DNA of 64,000 nt from Apostichopus japonicus. Taxonomy: Eukaryota > Echinodermata > Holothuroidea > Aspidochirotida > Stichopodidae. Positions 34,746 through 45,906 of the stretch are shown here, one piece after another. The stretch lies in assembly GCF_037975245.1 (NCBI RefSeq), contig NC_092577.1, positions 1,794,001 through 1,858,000 of the forward strand, in the 5' to 3' direction. The position numbers and the translations under genes are program-made. A model generated the notes under the pieces. The model was not told the origin of the DNA. It made no database searches and saw nothing but the letters and a program-made list of their open reading frames with translations. Every line of letters begins with the position of its first letter. Position 1 is the first letter of the stretch.

Positions 34746-35008
34746 ACCCGGCAAACACAAAACGTTATCATAAATTTTTTAAAGAGCCTCTAAACTATGT
34801 TTTATAACGTTAAATGTGGTGTTATAAAAACGTCGGCATAACGTTTTTATGTGATATTAATGTTATATTAATGTTTTAACGAAAAAATGTTTTGAAATAA
34901 TAGCCTGAAAACGTTTTCGTGACATATTACACGACAAAAATAACGTTATCAAAACAAAAGACGAAACTTTTTAATAACGTTTTAAAAACGTTTTTGTGTT
35001 TGCTGGTT
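34746..35008. mobile_element. MITE of about 263 bp with AACGTT-rich body
   Basis: Imperfect terminal inverted repeats: CCCGGCAAACACAAAACGTT at the left and, read inversely, CCAGCAAACACAAAAACGTT at the right. The interior is filled with AACGTT and TTTTATAACG motifs. The target duplication is not clear, so the superfamily is left open. Confidence 0.7.
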
Positions 35009-35385
35009 AACTAGTCAATTTCGTGTTGCACGGATTGGCCTATGTACAGTACATTGACTTAGGTAACAATGTCAGTTTTAGTAATGCCTTTCGCAATTTC
35101 TCAATTGATTTCGTAAGTACTCAAACGGCTTTTCCAATTTTAAAAATCTGTCCGCGATTTGAAAAATTCTTTCATGGGGAGTTAGTTTTGAATAGTTAAC
35201 TGCTACGTACGCTTCGTGACGACGGCATGGTACATGTATATACGTACTGTATCAGGCCCGTTGCCAATTACAATTCTTACAGCTGTCTTGTGTCGCAAAA
35301 CTAGTCCCCCACCCGCGTAAATCTGACCGCGATACTTGACCTCTCCACCAGGACCGTTAACACTGGAGTCATAGAGACGTACCCC

Positions 35386-37739
35386 CAAGGGCGGCGGAAC
35401 CGGGGGGCACAGGGGGACGTGCCCCCCCCCCCCACTTTTCCTCAGGTTAAAAATATGCCCTTTTTCTACATAAAAATTGAGGTCTCTCAAGTTAGCAAGA
35501 GGCCAGGGAACCAGAATGAACACTCGGGAAGGGCCGTTTCCGGCCATCTGGGGGGTCTGTAAAACCAAAAATTTTCTTGTACGCTCCGCGCTAACCGATG
35601 GTCGCGCTCCGCTCAGATAGTCGTGCATACAACTTTGCAAATCCTGGCTACGCCCCTGACTTTTAATGAATTTCTGTGGGTCAAACTCAAAACTATTTCG
35701 AATGCAAAATTTGTTAAGATATTAACAAGAAATAAACTCTAATTCGGAAGATTCCTACATTAGCAACTAGCATGATTTCACCTCATTTTGTCTCAAAAGA
35801 AAACTTGTTCCTTGTTTCCCAATTTGCACATTGGATATTACAGTGCTAGTATGCATATTTTCCTTGAGGGGGGGGGGGGTGTGATGGAGTGATCTTTCTT
35901 TCTTTCTTTCTAGCCTATTTCGCTCCACTGCAGGAGGAAGGCCTCTTCATCGATTTTCCATTTCCATCTGTCCTGTGCTCTCCTTTGCCATTGAACACCT
36001 GTAAATTCTCTGAGTTCATCTGTCCATCTTCTACTCTGCCTGCCTCTCCTTCTGACACAAGTTCTTGGGGTCCAGTTGGTAATTTTCTTTGTCCATCTGT
36101 TATCATGTTGCCTGGCCAAATGGCCGGCCCATCGCCATTTCTTGACTTTGATTTCCTTTATGATGTCTTGGACATTGGTTTTCTCTCTTAAGTTTTGGTT
36201 GGTTACTCTGTCTCTCCTTGTGACTCCAATCATGATTCTTTCCAACGCCCTCTCTGTCACTCTCAACTTCTTTTCCAGTTTTTTCGTTGTTGTCCAGGTC
36301 TCCGCACCATATGATAGTACAGGAATTATGCACTGGTTGAAAACTTGTTTCTTCAGTGATGTTGGAAGGTCCTGGTCACGGAAAATGAAGCTTAGTTTAC
36401 CAAATTTGACCCATGCTAGTTGGATTCTTCTGTTTACCTCTCCCGGTGTTTCATTGTTGAGGGAGATCCTTTTGCCCAAGTAGATGTAACTGTCCACCTC
36501 TTCTATCTCTATCCCCTGTACTGTAATCTGATGTCCTCTTATTCTGTCACCCATCATTACTTTAGTCTTTTTGATATTCATATTGAGTCCTGCCTTTCTG
36601 CTTTCTCTGGCTAGTTCTTGCATCATTGTCTGCAGCTCTTGTGGTTGGTGACTTAGAAGAAGTATGTCATCAGCAAATCTCAGATGGGTCAGGTGTTCAC
36701 CATCCACTGCAATTCCTTTTGATTGCCAGTCTAGATTCCTGAAGGCATTTTCCAAGGCTGCTGTAAAGAGTTTAGGAGAGATTGGATCACCCTGCCTCAC
36801 ACCTTTCAGAATTTTGAAGATGTTGGTTTTGTCTCCATCCAGATGAATTCTTGCACTGGGGTCTCTATAGATGGCTTTCACCAGACGAATGTATTTCTTA
36901 TCTGTGATCTGGTCTTCCAATGCATGAAGCAAGGACTGGTGGTCGAGGCTATCAAAAGCTTTTTCATAATCTATGAAGCCCAGACAAAGATTAAACCGGT
37001 ATTCCTTAGCTTTCTCAATCACCTGGCTTAAAGTGTGAAGGTGGTCTGATGTCCGGAAGCCTGATCGAAACCCCGCCTGCTCTCGTGGTTGTTTATCATC
37101 AAGATCCTTCTCCACTCTGGCTAGAATGACTCTGGTGAAGATCTTGTACAGATGAGGCAGCAAACTGATTGGTCGATAATTCTTGATGTCCTTCATATCC
37201 CCTTTTTTGTAAAGTATGATGACTTTTGCTTCATTCCATTGGGTTGGTATCTCCTCTAGTTCCATGATTTTGTTAAAGAGTATTGTTAGGATCTCGGTAG
37301 TTTCTTCTCCTCCTAGTCTCAGGATGTCTGCCGTCAAATGGTCTTCACCTGGTGCTTTACCTTTTTTCATCTGATCTATTGCATTCCTCACTTCTGCCTT
37401 GAGAATTGGTGGTACATCCTCTGCTTTCTCTGACCAATTTTCAAGCGGTCTCCAATCTGGTTGGTCAGTGCTGTATAGATCTCTGTAGAAATCTTCTATG
37501 ACTTGAGTTATCTTTGTTTTGTCAGTAATCTCTGTCCCATCCTTATCTTTCATTGATGATAGCAGCTTTCTGCCTCCCTCTAGTTTTCTGATGGAGTGAT
37601 GTGTATACGCAAATATGATAATACAACTAAGAGTTATAAAGGGTACTAAGTATTAGGCTGCATCAGTCCAATCGAATTTCTGCAAAGTGCCCTTTGATGT
37701 CGGTGCCCCCCCAGATTAAAAGTGCTTCCGCCGCCCTTG
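35386..37739. mobile_element. hAT-like element split by a LINE insertion
   Basis: The left end is CAAGGGCGGCGGAACC at 35386 and the right end GCTTCCGCCGCCCTTG at 37739, an inverted pair. Flanking 8-mers CGTACCCC (35378-35385) and AGTACCCC (37740-37747) match at seven positions. Removing the RTE-type LINE (35894-37588) and one target copy leaves about 650 bp without a transposase frame, so it is non-autonomous. Confidence 0.7.
35894..37588 (-). mobile_element. RTE-type LINE, 5'-truncated, open reverse transcriptase frame
   Basis: A 12-bp duplication TGATGGAGTGAT flanks it (35882-35893 and 37589-37600). The minus-strand frame is open from the truncation to a stop at 35910, over 550 residues. 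It shows the reverse transcriptase blocks in order: NYRPISLLPHLYKIF, FIDYEKAFDSLDH, GVRQGDPISPKLF and the catalytic RFADDILLLS. The C-terminal WRWAGHLAR...RRWTDEL region is typical of RTE-like elements. The 3' UTR is almost absent: an AAAG microsatellite follows the stop directly, another RTE habit. The N-terminal endonuclease is lost to truncation, so the copy is immobile though undamaged. Confidence 0.92.
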
Positions 37740-39539
37740 AGTACCCCTCTCCCCCTCAGTGGCGTGCAAATGATTTCAAAGGTTGGGAGGGTCAAATTGA
37801 AATTTCCCAGAACTTTAGGAAGGGTCATGGACCTAATTACTGGATCCAAAGGACAAATAGCGAATGAAGGATGTCAAAAAGGAAGAGGTGCGGCTGCATG
37901 TGGGGTCCTTTAATCCTAATCCGACACCCGTAACGTTTGTGGGTGGGGGGGGGGGACATATGTGGGGTCCTGCTCTAGAAAAAAATGTAATTTAATACGC
38001 CTCCACCGTCCTTCCCCTGCCCCTCCCTCACACAGATTGACAAACTCGCCCCTCCCCCCCCCCCCCCCCGCCGGTACACACACAAGCACCTGCTCTCCCT
38101 CATGGCCGGTACGTACGTCGGCCTCATATATAGTTCGTACCCGATCGACGAGCCGGTAATACCTGTGTAACCCGCTTACGTGATTACGTACCTGGGTCCC
38201 GGTAGGCCGACAATTAGCTACTGTTTAGTACGAATTATTAGTGTAAAACGATATAGCTATATGAATGGAATACAAAACCGGTGATCGATGCTACCATCGA
38301 TGCTACCTCAAGCTGCAAACCTAATTACTGTTAAAAATTCTAAGAAATTTAATCCGGGTTAAACATGTGGCTATAGGAAAACATAACGGTATAGAAATAA
38401 ATCCATTTAGCACCAGTTCCCGCACGTTTACAATCAGTGGTAGGCCTACGTAAAACCATCAGTTTCAGTACGTTCTGAATAGCGTATGTTCTTAACTTAC
38501 CTCAAAATAATTCTCACACCGAGCCACGTGCATGCATGAATATGTCTGTCTGTGATTCAATCTTGTGTGCCTTCGAATACCTAAATGGAACGTCGATGTT
38601 TTGTAGCAGCGAGGTTGTAGTGTGATAATTTATCGCTATGCAGCTGTAAATAATAACGTGAGTCGCATTGACCAATATATACCTATGTCGCTATGTGAAC
38701 ATTTGAAAGCGTTGTATTGTCATGTTCATAACGGGTTTAAAAGATATCTAGTCAACTTCGCAAGAGTAGAATTCCATAGATCGAAGTTAGTCTTCCGTAA
38801 CTTAATCTGTGATGGTTATCGGCCGGGAGTATAACGCTCGAATTGCAGGATATATGTACCTATACCGTGGCGCGTATATAGCCTATATACTTCGCAACCT
38901 TTAACCAGTTTACAATTTTGGCAGTAATCTAGGGTCGACTGTTTCTTCCTTCTTTTATATTTAGCCAGGATATTTGAATCTTCAAACTAACGCCAAGTTC
39001 AATTCCTCACAAAGTAATGGCCCGAGACGGAACTTTTATTTTTTATCAATACCCCCATCGAAGGTTAAGTAAATCATAAAGTGAAAGACAGACTTTTGAC
39101 AAATATGATTTACAAGGTTATCTAAATTGAATTCTCTCTGTGATGTGAATTGCCCTGAGAAAATTCCATTGATAATATTTTTTGCCTCAACTTACTTAAA
39201 GGAGTGAGTGTGCTTAAAATGGAAACATTTTGTATTCCACCGTGACATGTTATACCTCGCACAGACATTAGGCCTATACATATGATAATTGCTCCAGAGC
39301 CAACGTGGTATATAGGTTCATATAGCTGGGGATTAAAATCAGGCTCGAGAATACTGGCGACAAAAATGGTAAAATATTTGAATTATGTAAATAACACTGT
39401 CAACATTATAGCCTTTAGCCTATATAGCCTATATATATGTTGAGACTAGTGGAACACTAGTAGTTGTTACTCAGAGTTTCACGCGTTGAGCGATCATCAG
39501 ACAACTAATCTGATAATGATAATAATAATAATATTTGTT

Positions 39540-39910
39540 CAATGGCGTAGGAACCGGGGGGCTGGGGGGCGCCAGCCCCCCCCAGTGAAAAATGTGGACG
39601 GGCGGAAGTATCATTCCGCCCCCCCCCCCCCCCGCTTCGCAAGTCAGAAAACCCCTTTTTCATTTCCAAATGAGAAAAAAAAATCTCATTTGGAGCACCA
39701 AATTGCATCTAAGGCCAGGTGAAAATGCAAAATTATATACAAAATGGAGTGGGTGGGTTGAAGTGTGCTATATTGCACCAAATTGCATCTGAGGCCACCT
39801 GGAAATGCAAAAAAAATCCCAAAAAATTCCCTTAGACCCCTCCCCAGGCCGGCCATCAGTCTTCAGCCCCCCCCCCCTCCCGCACTCAAAAGTACCTTCC
39901 TACGCCACTG
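39540..39910. mobile_element. hAT-like MITE, 371 bp
   Basis: Ends CAATGGCGTAGGAACC and (inversely) CAGTGGCGTAGGAAGG, flanked by identical 8-bp duplications TATTTGTT (39532-39539 and 39911-39918). The interior is C/G-run rich and non-coding, with a block ACCAAATTGCATCT...GAAAATGCAA repeated twice. Confidence 0.85.
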
Positions 39911-40243
39911 TATTTGTTTATGCTCGCTAGAAGATACAAAACTAAGCAGTTCAATGTATCTCAAAGTTTCGGTTCATTGGCAGATAATACAAGAAGAGAA
40001 AGACGAATATCGAGGGCGCAAGTCATCAATAGCGTGTTGGTGTTTATAATAGTGACGCTATCTATGAAATAAATATTTCGATTTCATTTCCAAGATGCAC
40101 ACATCATCTTGCTGACAACCTCCCTAAGCATTTTGGTCAGATTTGCGGTATTTATTCCCCTCAAAAACCTCGACAACAGGGAGGGCGAGCTTGGCGCCAC
40201 TAAACATCGGTACTTATCCCCCTAGTACCCCTCCCCACGGTCA

Positions 40244-40607
40244 TATGCGTAGGAGCCCAATTTGATTTGGGGGGGGGGGGGAGCTGTAACGACTTGACCG
40301 AAAAATATAACCAAAGTTTTTCGCGTGTTCAACATGTTAATGTGCATATCATATAGGCATGCAACGGTTATTACATTGTATGCCAATAACATACAATCAT
40401 TTGCCGTGTTATTACCCTTCCATATTGGTTATCATTATTTGGGAAGACGTTACAATAATAATGATAATAATAATATCAGTTTAACTATTGAAAACAAATT
40501 TTTTTTTCAGTAAGTGCCCGTAAAATTCTCATCATAAATGCCCGAATTTTCAAAAAAATATTTGGTTGGGGGCTACAGCCCCCCCCCCCCACCACCCGCC
40601 TCCTACG
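40244..40607. mobile_element. Possible MITE related to the 39540 family
   Basis: A GCGTAGGAGCC-like left edge and GGCTCCTACG-like right edge (CGCCTCCTACGTTG) face each other about 360 bp apart, with G- and C-runs just inside, as in the nearby MITE. No target duplication was found, so this may be coincidence. Confidence 0.35.
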
Positions 40608-41326
40608 TTGTCACGAGTTCCAATGGTCCGAAGAGTGAACCTATATAGTGAACATATTTTGCTTTTTGTGTCTATGCGGGCCTCTCTCTCTCCTTCTTTC
40701 TAGATTTATGTGTTGGTATTCTGGTAGCTTGGTGCGATCAGAGACAACTTTCTTCTAAAACAGAGTTGTAGTTCGGGTTAAATCTGAAAAGCCTAGTATC
40801 CGAAATATTGAAACTTACCTTAATTCTCAGTGAAAGCAACTAGAGGTAGGTGACAGATTATCACACTGGGATGCCAACTTGGGAGGCTGAGGGAAGGGGG
40901 TTGGGCTAGTCTAGGAGAGAAAAGGAGGGGTGAGTGGGTAGTAAAAGTTAAGCAGTACGGCTCAAACTAGCAATTCCTCTCATTGAGAAAGAAAACATTG
41001 GTTTTGTACCACATAAAGTAAGATACTAGACAGTCACTATATAGTCAGTTTTCTGTTACATTATTCACCAATATTTCAAATGGAGATGATTTTCCTTTTC
41101 TGTAAATTTGTTGCTTTGTCTCTTAGCCATCAAACCAATGCTAGCAACACAGGTGTCAATAATGTGGTAGAGTAGAATACAGCAGAGACATCTTGTACTA
41201 GTAGAAACAGTGGAGGAACCACCCATCCCATCCCTCTGCACCCCTCTCCTTGACCCCACCTCCACCCCACTCACGCCCCTGCTACGTCAAAGATACATTG
41301 CCGTTTCCTGTTACCATAATTTACTG

Positions 41327-41524
41327 TGTAAAAGTAAGTTGGCCTGACGTTACGATCCTAGCAGGATCTTCTTCAAAGGCTAAATGACAAAGGCTAAATC
41401 ACTTGTCATTTAGCCTCTGAAGAAGATCCTGCAAGGATCGAAACGTCAGGCCAACTTACTTTTACACATTCTCCTACACAGGCTTTCTAGTGGATAAGCA
41501 GTTTGCTAACAGTTTTATTTTATT
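41327..41524. mobile_element. Fold-back, coding-free Penelope-like insertion
   Basis: Identical 16-bp duplications TTACCATAATTTACTG flank it (41311-41326 and 41525-41540). The left arm (41327 to about 41390) is the near-perfect inverse complement of 41400-41468. Both match the pseudo-LTR of the element at 19891-20876, with CCTGCTAGGATCGAAACGTC-like cores. The right end continues into the family's 3' tail (AACAGTTTTATTTTAT). Nothing coding lies between the arms; the loop is about ten bases. Confidence 0.9.
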
Positions 41525-44500
41525 TTACCATAATTTACTGAATGAAAAGGAAAGAAAATGAAAAAAAAAATTAAAAGACAAGGAAATGTTTTGATATAAA
41601 TCTTGTAATCAAACATCAACATAGGAACCATTAATCTCTTTGCAATGATACATATTCATATATACATAAATGCATATTCATGATTTCTTTCTTTTTATTT
41701 TCCTCAATGATGCCTATTGCACATTGCTATCCAATATATACTACAGAAAGAGTACATGCCCTTGGACCCTCTCTGTGCGGAATACTAACATTTGTGAGAA
41801 AAAGTCGAACCAAATAAAAGCTAATGGGAGGGGGGGGGGGGGAAGAAAAAAATGTTAATTAGCCACAATTTAATATTTTTGTACTTCTCTGATCAAAAGG
41901 AATGTTTGTAACAACAAGTTATAAGTTACGACTTGTACCATAGAACACAGAACAAGCTGTTCTTAATTATAATACTGCACTTTGCCAATGCTTACTGCTC
42001 CCAACCCCCTCCCCCACACCTTAATCATAAGCTACTGAGATTAAGGTTAGTGTCATAACCATGGATTTCACAAACGAAAGAATGTTTATTATACTAATTT
42101 TATGCTAAATTGCTGTACCCATCATGTTAAATGACACTGACCCTCATTACTGCCTAAGTGTAAATTCTTTCATTCACATTACAGACAAGAAGTGGAAGGG
42201 GCACTCTTTGGTCATGATTTTGACTTGGACAAAATTGGAAACATTATTTTTCAGACCACAATATTTGGCCCCAAAATATGCTAGAAAATCAAACAATGGC
42301 CACTGATGCTCAAACTTAACACTGATTTTACTGTCAACCCTTTCAGCATTACTCCCTTACTGAGACCACCTTTTTTACCACTTCTAAATCTCTCTGAATA
42401 ACTTGAAAGGTTAGAACCCTCCGGCATGCTTATGTGGGCTTATATGGGCTAAATGCTGATGACCAGTAAGGGCCATGGAATGACGTGTGCCTAAGATATC
42501 TGAGTTTGGCATATCCAGAATCTCAGATTAAGTTCTTTTGTTCATGAATAATAAACATAAATACTTCAATGAAAATGTAACTTGACCTGCCCTAAAAGGG
42601 TTTATAGCATTAAAATATGCCATTGAATGTGACTCAGTAAATACTCACTGGTATTGAATCGGGTGAAACAACATACGCCCGACAAACCAATAATCAAACA
42701 AGACATATTAAACAGGCCATCAAAAATGCATATTGAACAAAAGGCATCATTCATACCCAATGAATGTAGTAGCACCATGCTATTTATACTTCCATTGCAC
42801 CCCAACCCCCCACCACAACCACCACAACATTCACATCCAAACAAACATTGGCAGAAAACGTGTCGACTGAATGAATGTCAAAATTTTCTTTACTAACATT
42901 TGCCTGATTTTGTATTTTTATTTCCAAAAGGTTAAGATATAATGATATAAATGAGTTTGTAATGGTAGCCTCTCCTCATTGGTATATCCAGCTGTGTAAT
43001 ATAGGTTTAAAAGCCTCTCTCTAATCAAAGTAGTGAACCATGCCAGGCTATGTAACATCACATAATAATAACGCAGACATTATTAGCAATGATGAAGACA
43101 CACCATCCTGAGTATTATCTGCATTCGAAGAATAAATGTCATATCTTTTCACAGACTTGTAACAAAACAGTAATATCGACAGTCTGCAAAACCCACGACC
43201 AAAATATTAGCTAACGACTGCAGATATTTGCAAAATTGAAATTAGAAAATCCATGTGTTAAGCTCCTCCAGTGTTAAAGACGTTCCGATCTGACGCGTTG
43301 AACCTAGAAGTATTGACAATTTTAAAATGCCACCATGCTATAACCTCTTTAGTTACACGTGCAGAGATCACTGGTAAATGAAATACAGATTGGTCAGACC
43401 GAGGGAGACGTCAGAAAGATTTCTTGAGAAGATCCTCCGTCACCTGCTACCACCCTTCCCCTCGGCAAAGCAAAGGTAAACTTGCATAAAATGAATACAT
43501 AGTTGTTAAGACGACGAACTTGAGAATTAAAATCGTACTACCTGAAATAGATGCAGTCGCATCCCTGGGCGCTATGTGACGTGTTTGTAGTTGATGTTCA
43601 TTACATCGTTACTTCTAGTCACACGATTGAACTATTATAGTCTTCCTTTAACACAAATTCATGCAAACCTTTTACAAGAATAATAAATAAGAAAATAACT
43701 TAGCAAAGTTTTACGAGGAGGAAGGAGAGAGAAATTAGAGGAGGGACATAAATGATTCTACTTGAATGTCCAATTAAATATGCTACCCCATTATCACCCC
43801 CCCCCCTCCTCATTAGCTCATCTCTTCCCTACACCCGATGATCCCCGACACACCCCCCCCCCCCCTCCGCACTGGCTATGGTTTTGTGTATATGTACATA
43901 CTACGTAGCCAAGGACATGTTCCATAATTAGATGAAGGTGACATTCGTTTGAGAGTCAACAAATTGGGGTGTTTTCATATTAAAATATGATATTCACTTC
44001 GTGAATTTCATAAATGCATCAAATCATATATTTTTTCGGAAGAGGGTTCTTCTGACAAGGCCATCCACCCCCCTCCCCCTCCCCTCTCCCCATTCCCTCT
44101 CCTCCTCTTACATTGTGGTAAAAATCAATTTTAATCTCTTAATATCCCTGCATAGAACACAAATTCAGAAACTTTGGCCCATAAGAAAAAAAATAACAGG
44201 GATGTTGATCTAAAATGTATAAAAGAAACATATATGACATAAAAGGATCATGACATTAAAGGTGACTGGTAGATCCCTTAAAACTAACCTTAATCCTCCC
44301 AGTCACCCCCATCCCACCCACCTCTCTCCCTTGAACCCCCTGCCCCACAACAACCTGTCCCACCCACTCACCTAACCACTAAACTATCAGCTGTTTTTAG
44401 CTGTTTTCTTCAATAAACACATATAAGTAAGGCAATAGGAATGTGCATCAAAATTATCACAAAAATCAAACCGATGCGAGTTGAAATACTTTACATTGCT

Positions 44501-45285
44501 GACGAAACCCGATGAAGATTTTTTAAGAGAAAAAAACACAGAAAAAAGAAAAGACTTATGAAGATTACAACGAAAGACTTTCACAGGGAATTTAGCCTGA
44601 ATGATTACGTGAATATTTACAAAACCCTTGCTCGTTGACAAGACACAGGCACTAGGCAAAAGAATTAAACAAAGAGCGACCACACTTGTTGGAATAATAA
44701 ATTATCTGTTAACCTTTTCACCAACCACAGCTCCTGTTTAAAAATAACAAGAGTTCTAACCAAAAGGTAGGAATCTTTTGGAATGAATTTCCTCAGGGAG
44801 GGGGGGGAGGGGGGAGAGATTTCGGTAAGTATTTAAATGGATAACCAATAAATACAAGAAGAGGAACTAACCCTTCTTTACAAATTTTCCTTGATAAAGG
44901 TAAACGAAAACAGAAAGAAGAAAAGAAGTTGTAGAGAGATATTACAATATTTCCAAAGAACATTCAAGGCAACTAATTTTGTCCACAAACCATCCATATC
45001 TTTGTCAGTATAGTACGTTGCACATTAATTTTAAAACCTCATTATATATCTCATTATTATACGAGCACAAATTGGCCCCTATATATTGATGGCCTAAAAA
45101 ATCATCATTTGTATTCAGTTTTGACAGGTTCCCTTCAATCATGCTATTATGAATGCAATGTTTCTTCTACTCAGGAATTTGCCCCTTGTCGAACCAATCA
45201 GGGTCTCTGGCCACGCACAAAATCAACAGATGGCTCTGTCACATTAAACCTACCTAGTTCTGCGAAACTTTACAAGCTGCAGTCT

Positions 45286-45652
45286 ATGAGATGCATGAAT
45301 ATTCAGCTAGCAATTGAGAGTTACATGAATATTCAGCTGGCAATTGAGAGTTACATGAATATTCAGCTAGCAATTGAGAGTTACATGAATATTCAGCTAG
45401 CATTTTGAGAGTTATGTGAATATTCAGCTAGCAATTGAGAGTCACGTGAATATTCAGCTAGCAATTAAGAGTAACGTGAATATTCAGCTAGCAATTGATA
45501 CCCACATGAATATTCTGCTAGCAATTGATAGTCACATGAATATTCAGCTAGCATTTTGAGAGTTACGTGAATATTCAGCTAGCAATTGAGAGTTACATGA
45601 ATATTCAGTTACCAATTGAGAGTTACATGACTATTCAGCTAGCAATTGGTCA
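45286..45652. repeat. 30-bp minisatellite just 3' of the dve-like gene
   Basis: About twelve copies of a unit with core TGAATATTCAGCTAGCAATT, joined by GAGAGTTACA. Units vary by a few bases and occasionally by one or two in length. It begins about 255 bp beyond the stop codon of the dve-like gene and could lie in its 3' UTR. Confidence 0.93.
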
Positions 45653-45906
45653 AACATGCACTTTTCCATGTGTTCCATGAACCAATTGAATGTACAGTCC
45701 GTCAAAATTGCAATATAGGGGGGGGGCTCTTATTTGGATTTTTCATATCTCTGCGAAGGTGCCAAAATTTTGGGCGGAAAAGTCTGTGGTCGTGATTGAT
45801 CGATTATTGACTACAATTTTAGTACTAAAGAAGATTACTAAGATCACCTAGAAGGAATTGGAATGCATAAATAATGAGGCTTTCAACATCAAATAACAGC
45901 TCTTTG

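Larger units (their letters stand above)
37748..45280. other. Long intergenic region, no gene seen
   Basis: Many homopolymer C or G runs (38048, 39617, 40270, 43797, 43852) and short frames without domains. Bounded mobile elements inside it are the MITE at 39540-39910, a possible relative at 40244-40607 and the Penelope fold-back at 41327-41524. Confidence 0.55.

Noticed and set aside
36076..36483. Plus-strand frames over 35.9-37.0 kb
   Set aside because: Antisense shadows of the RTE-type reverse transcriptase frame.
42602..42896. Frames on both strands near a CCACCACAACC stretch
   Set aside because: No domain, no splice partner; low-complexity content explains them.
45109..45408. Open frame with repeated MNIQLAIESY
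   Set aside because: Produced by the 30-bp minisatellite; unit length divisible by three keeps it open.
45286..45652. Possible CRISPR-like array of 30-bp repeats
   Set aside because: There are no unique spacers; repeats are directly adjacent, and the genome is eukaryotic.
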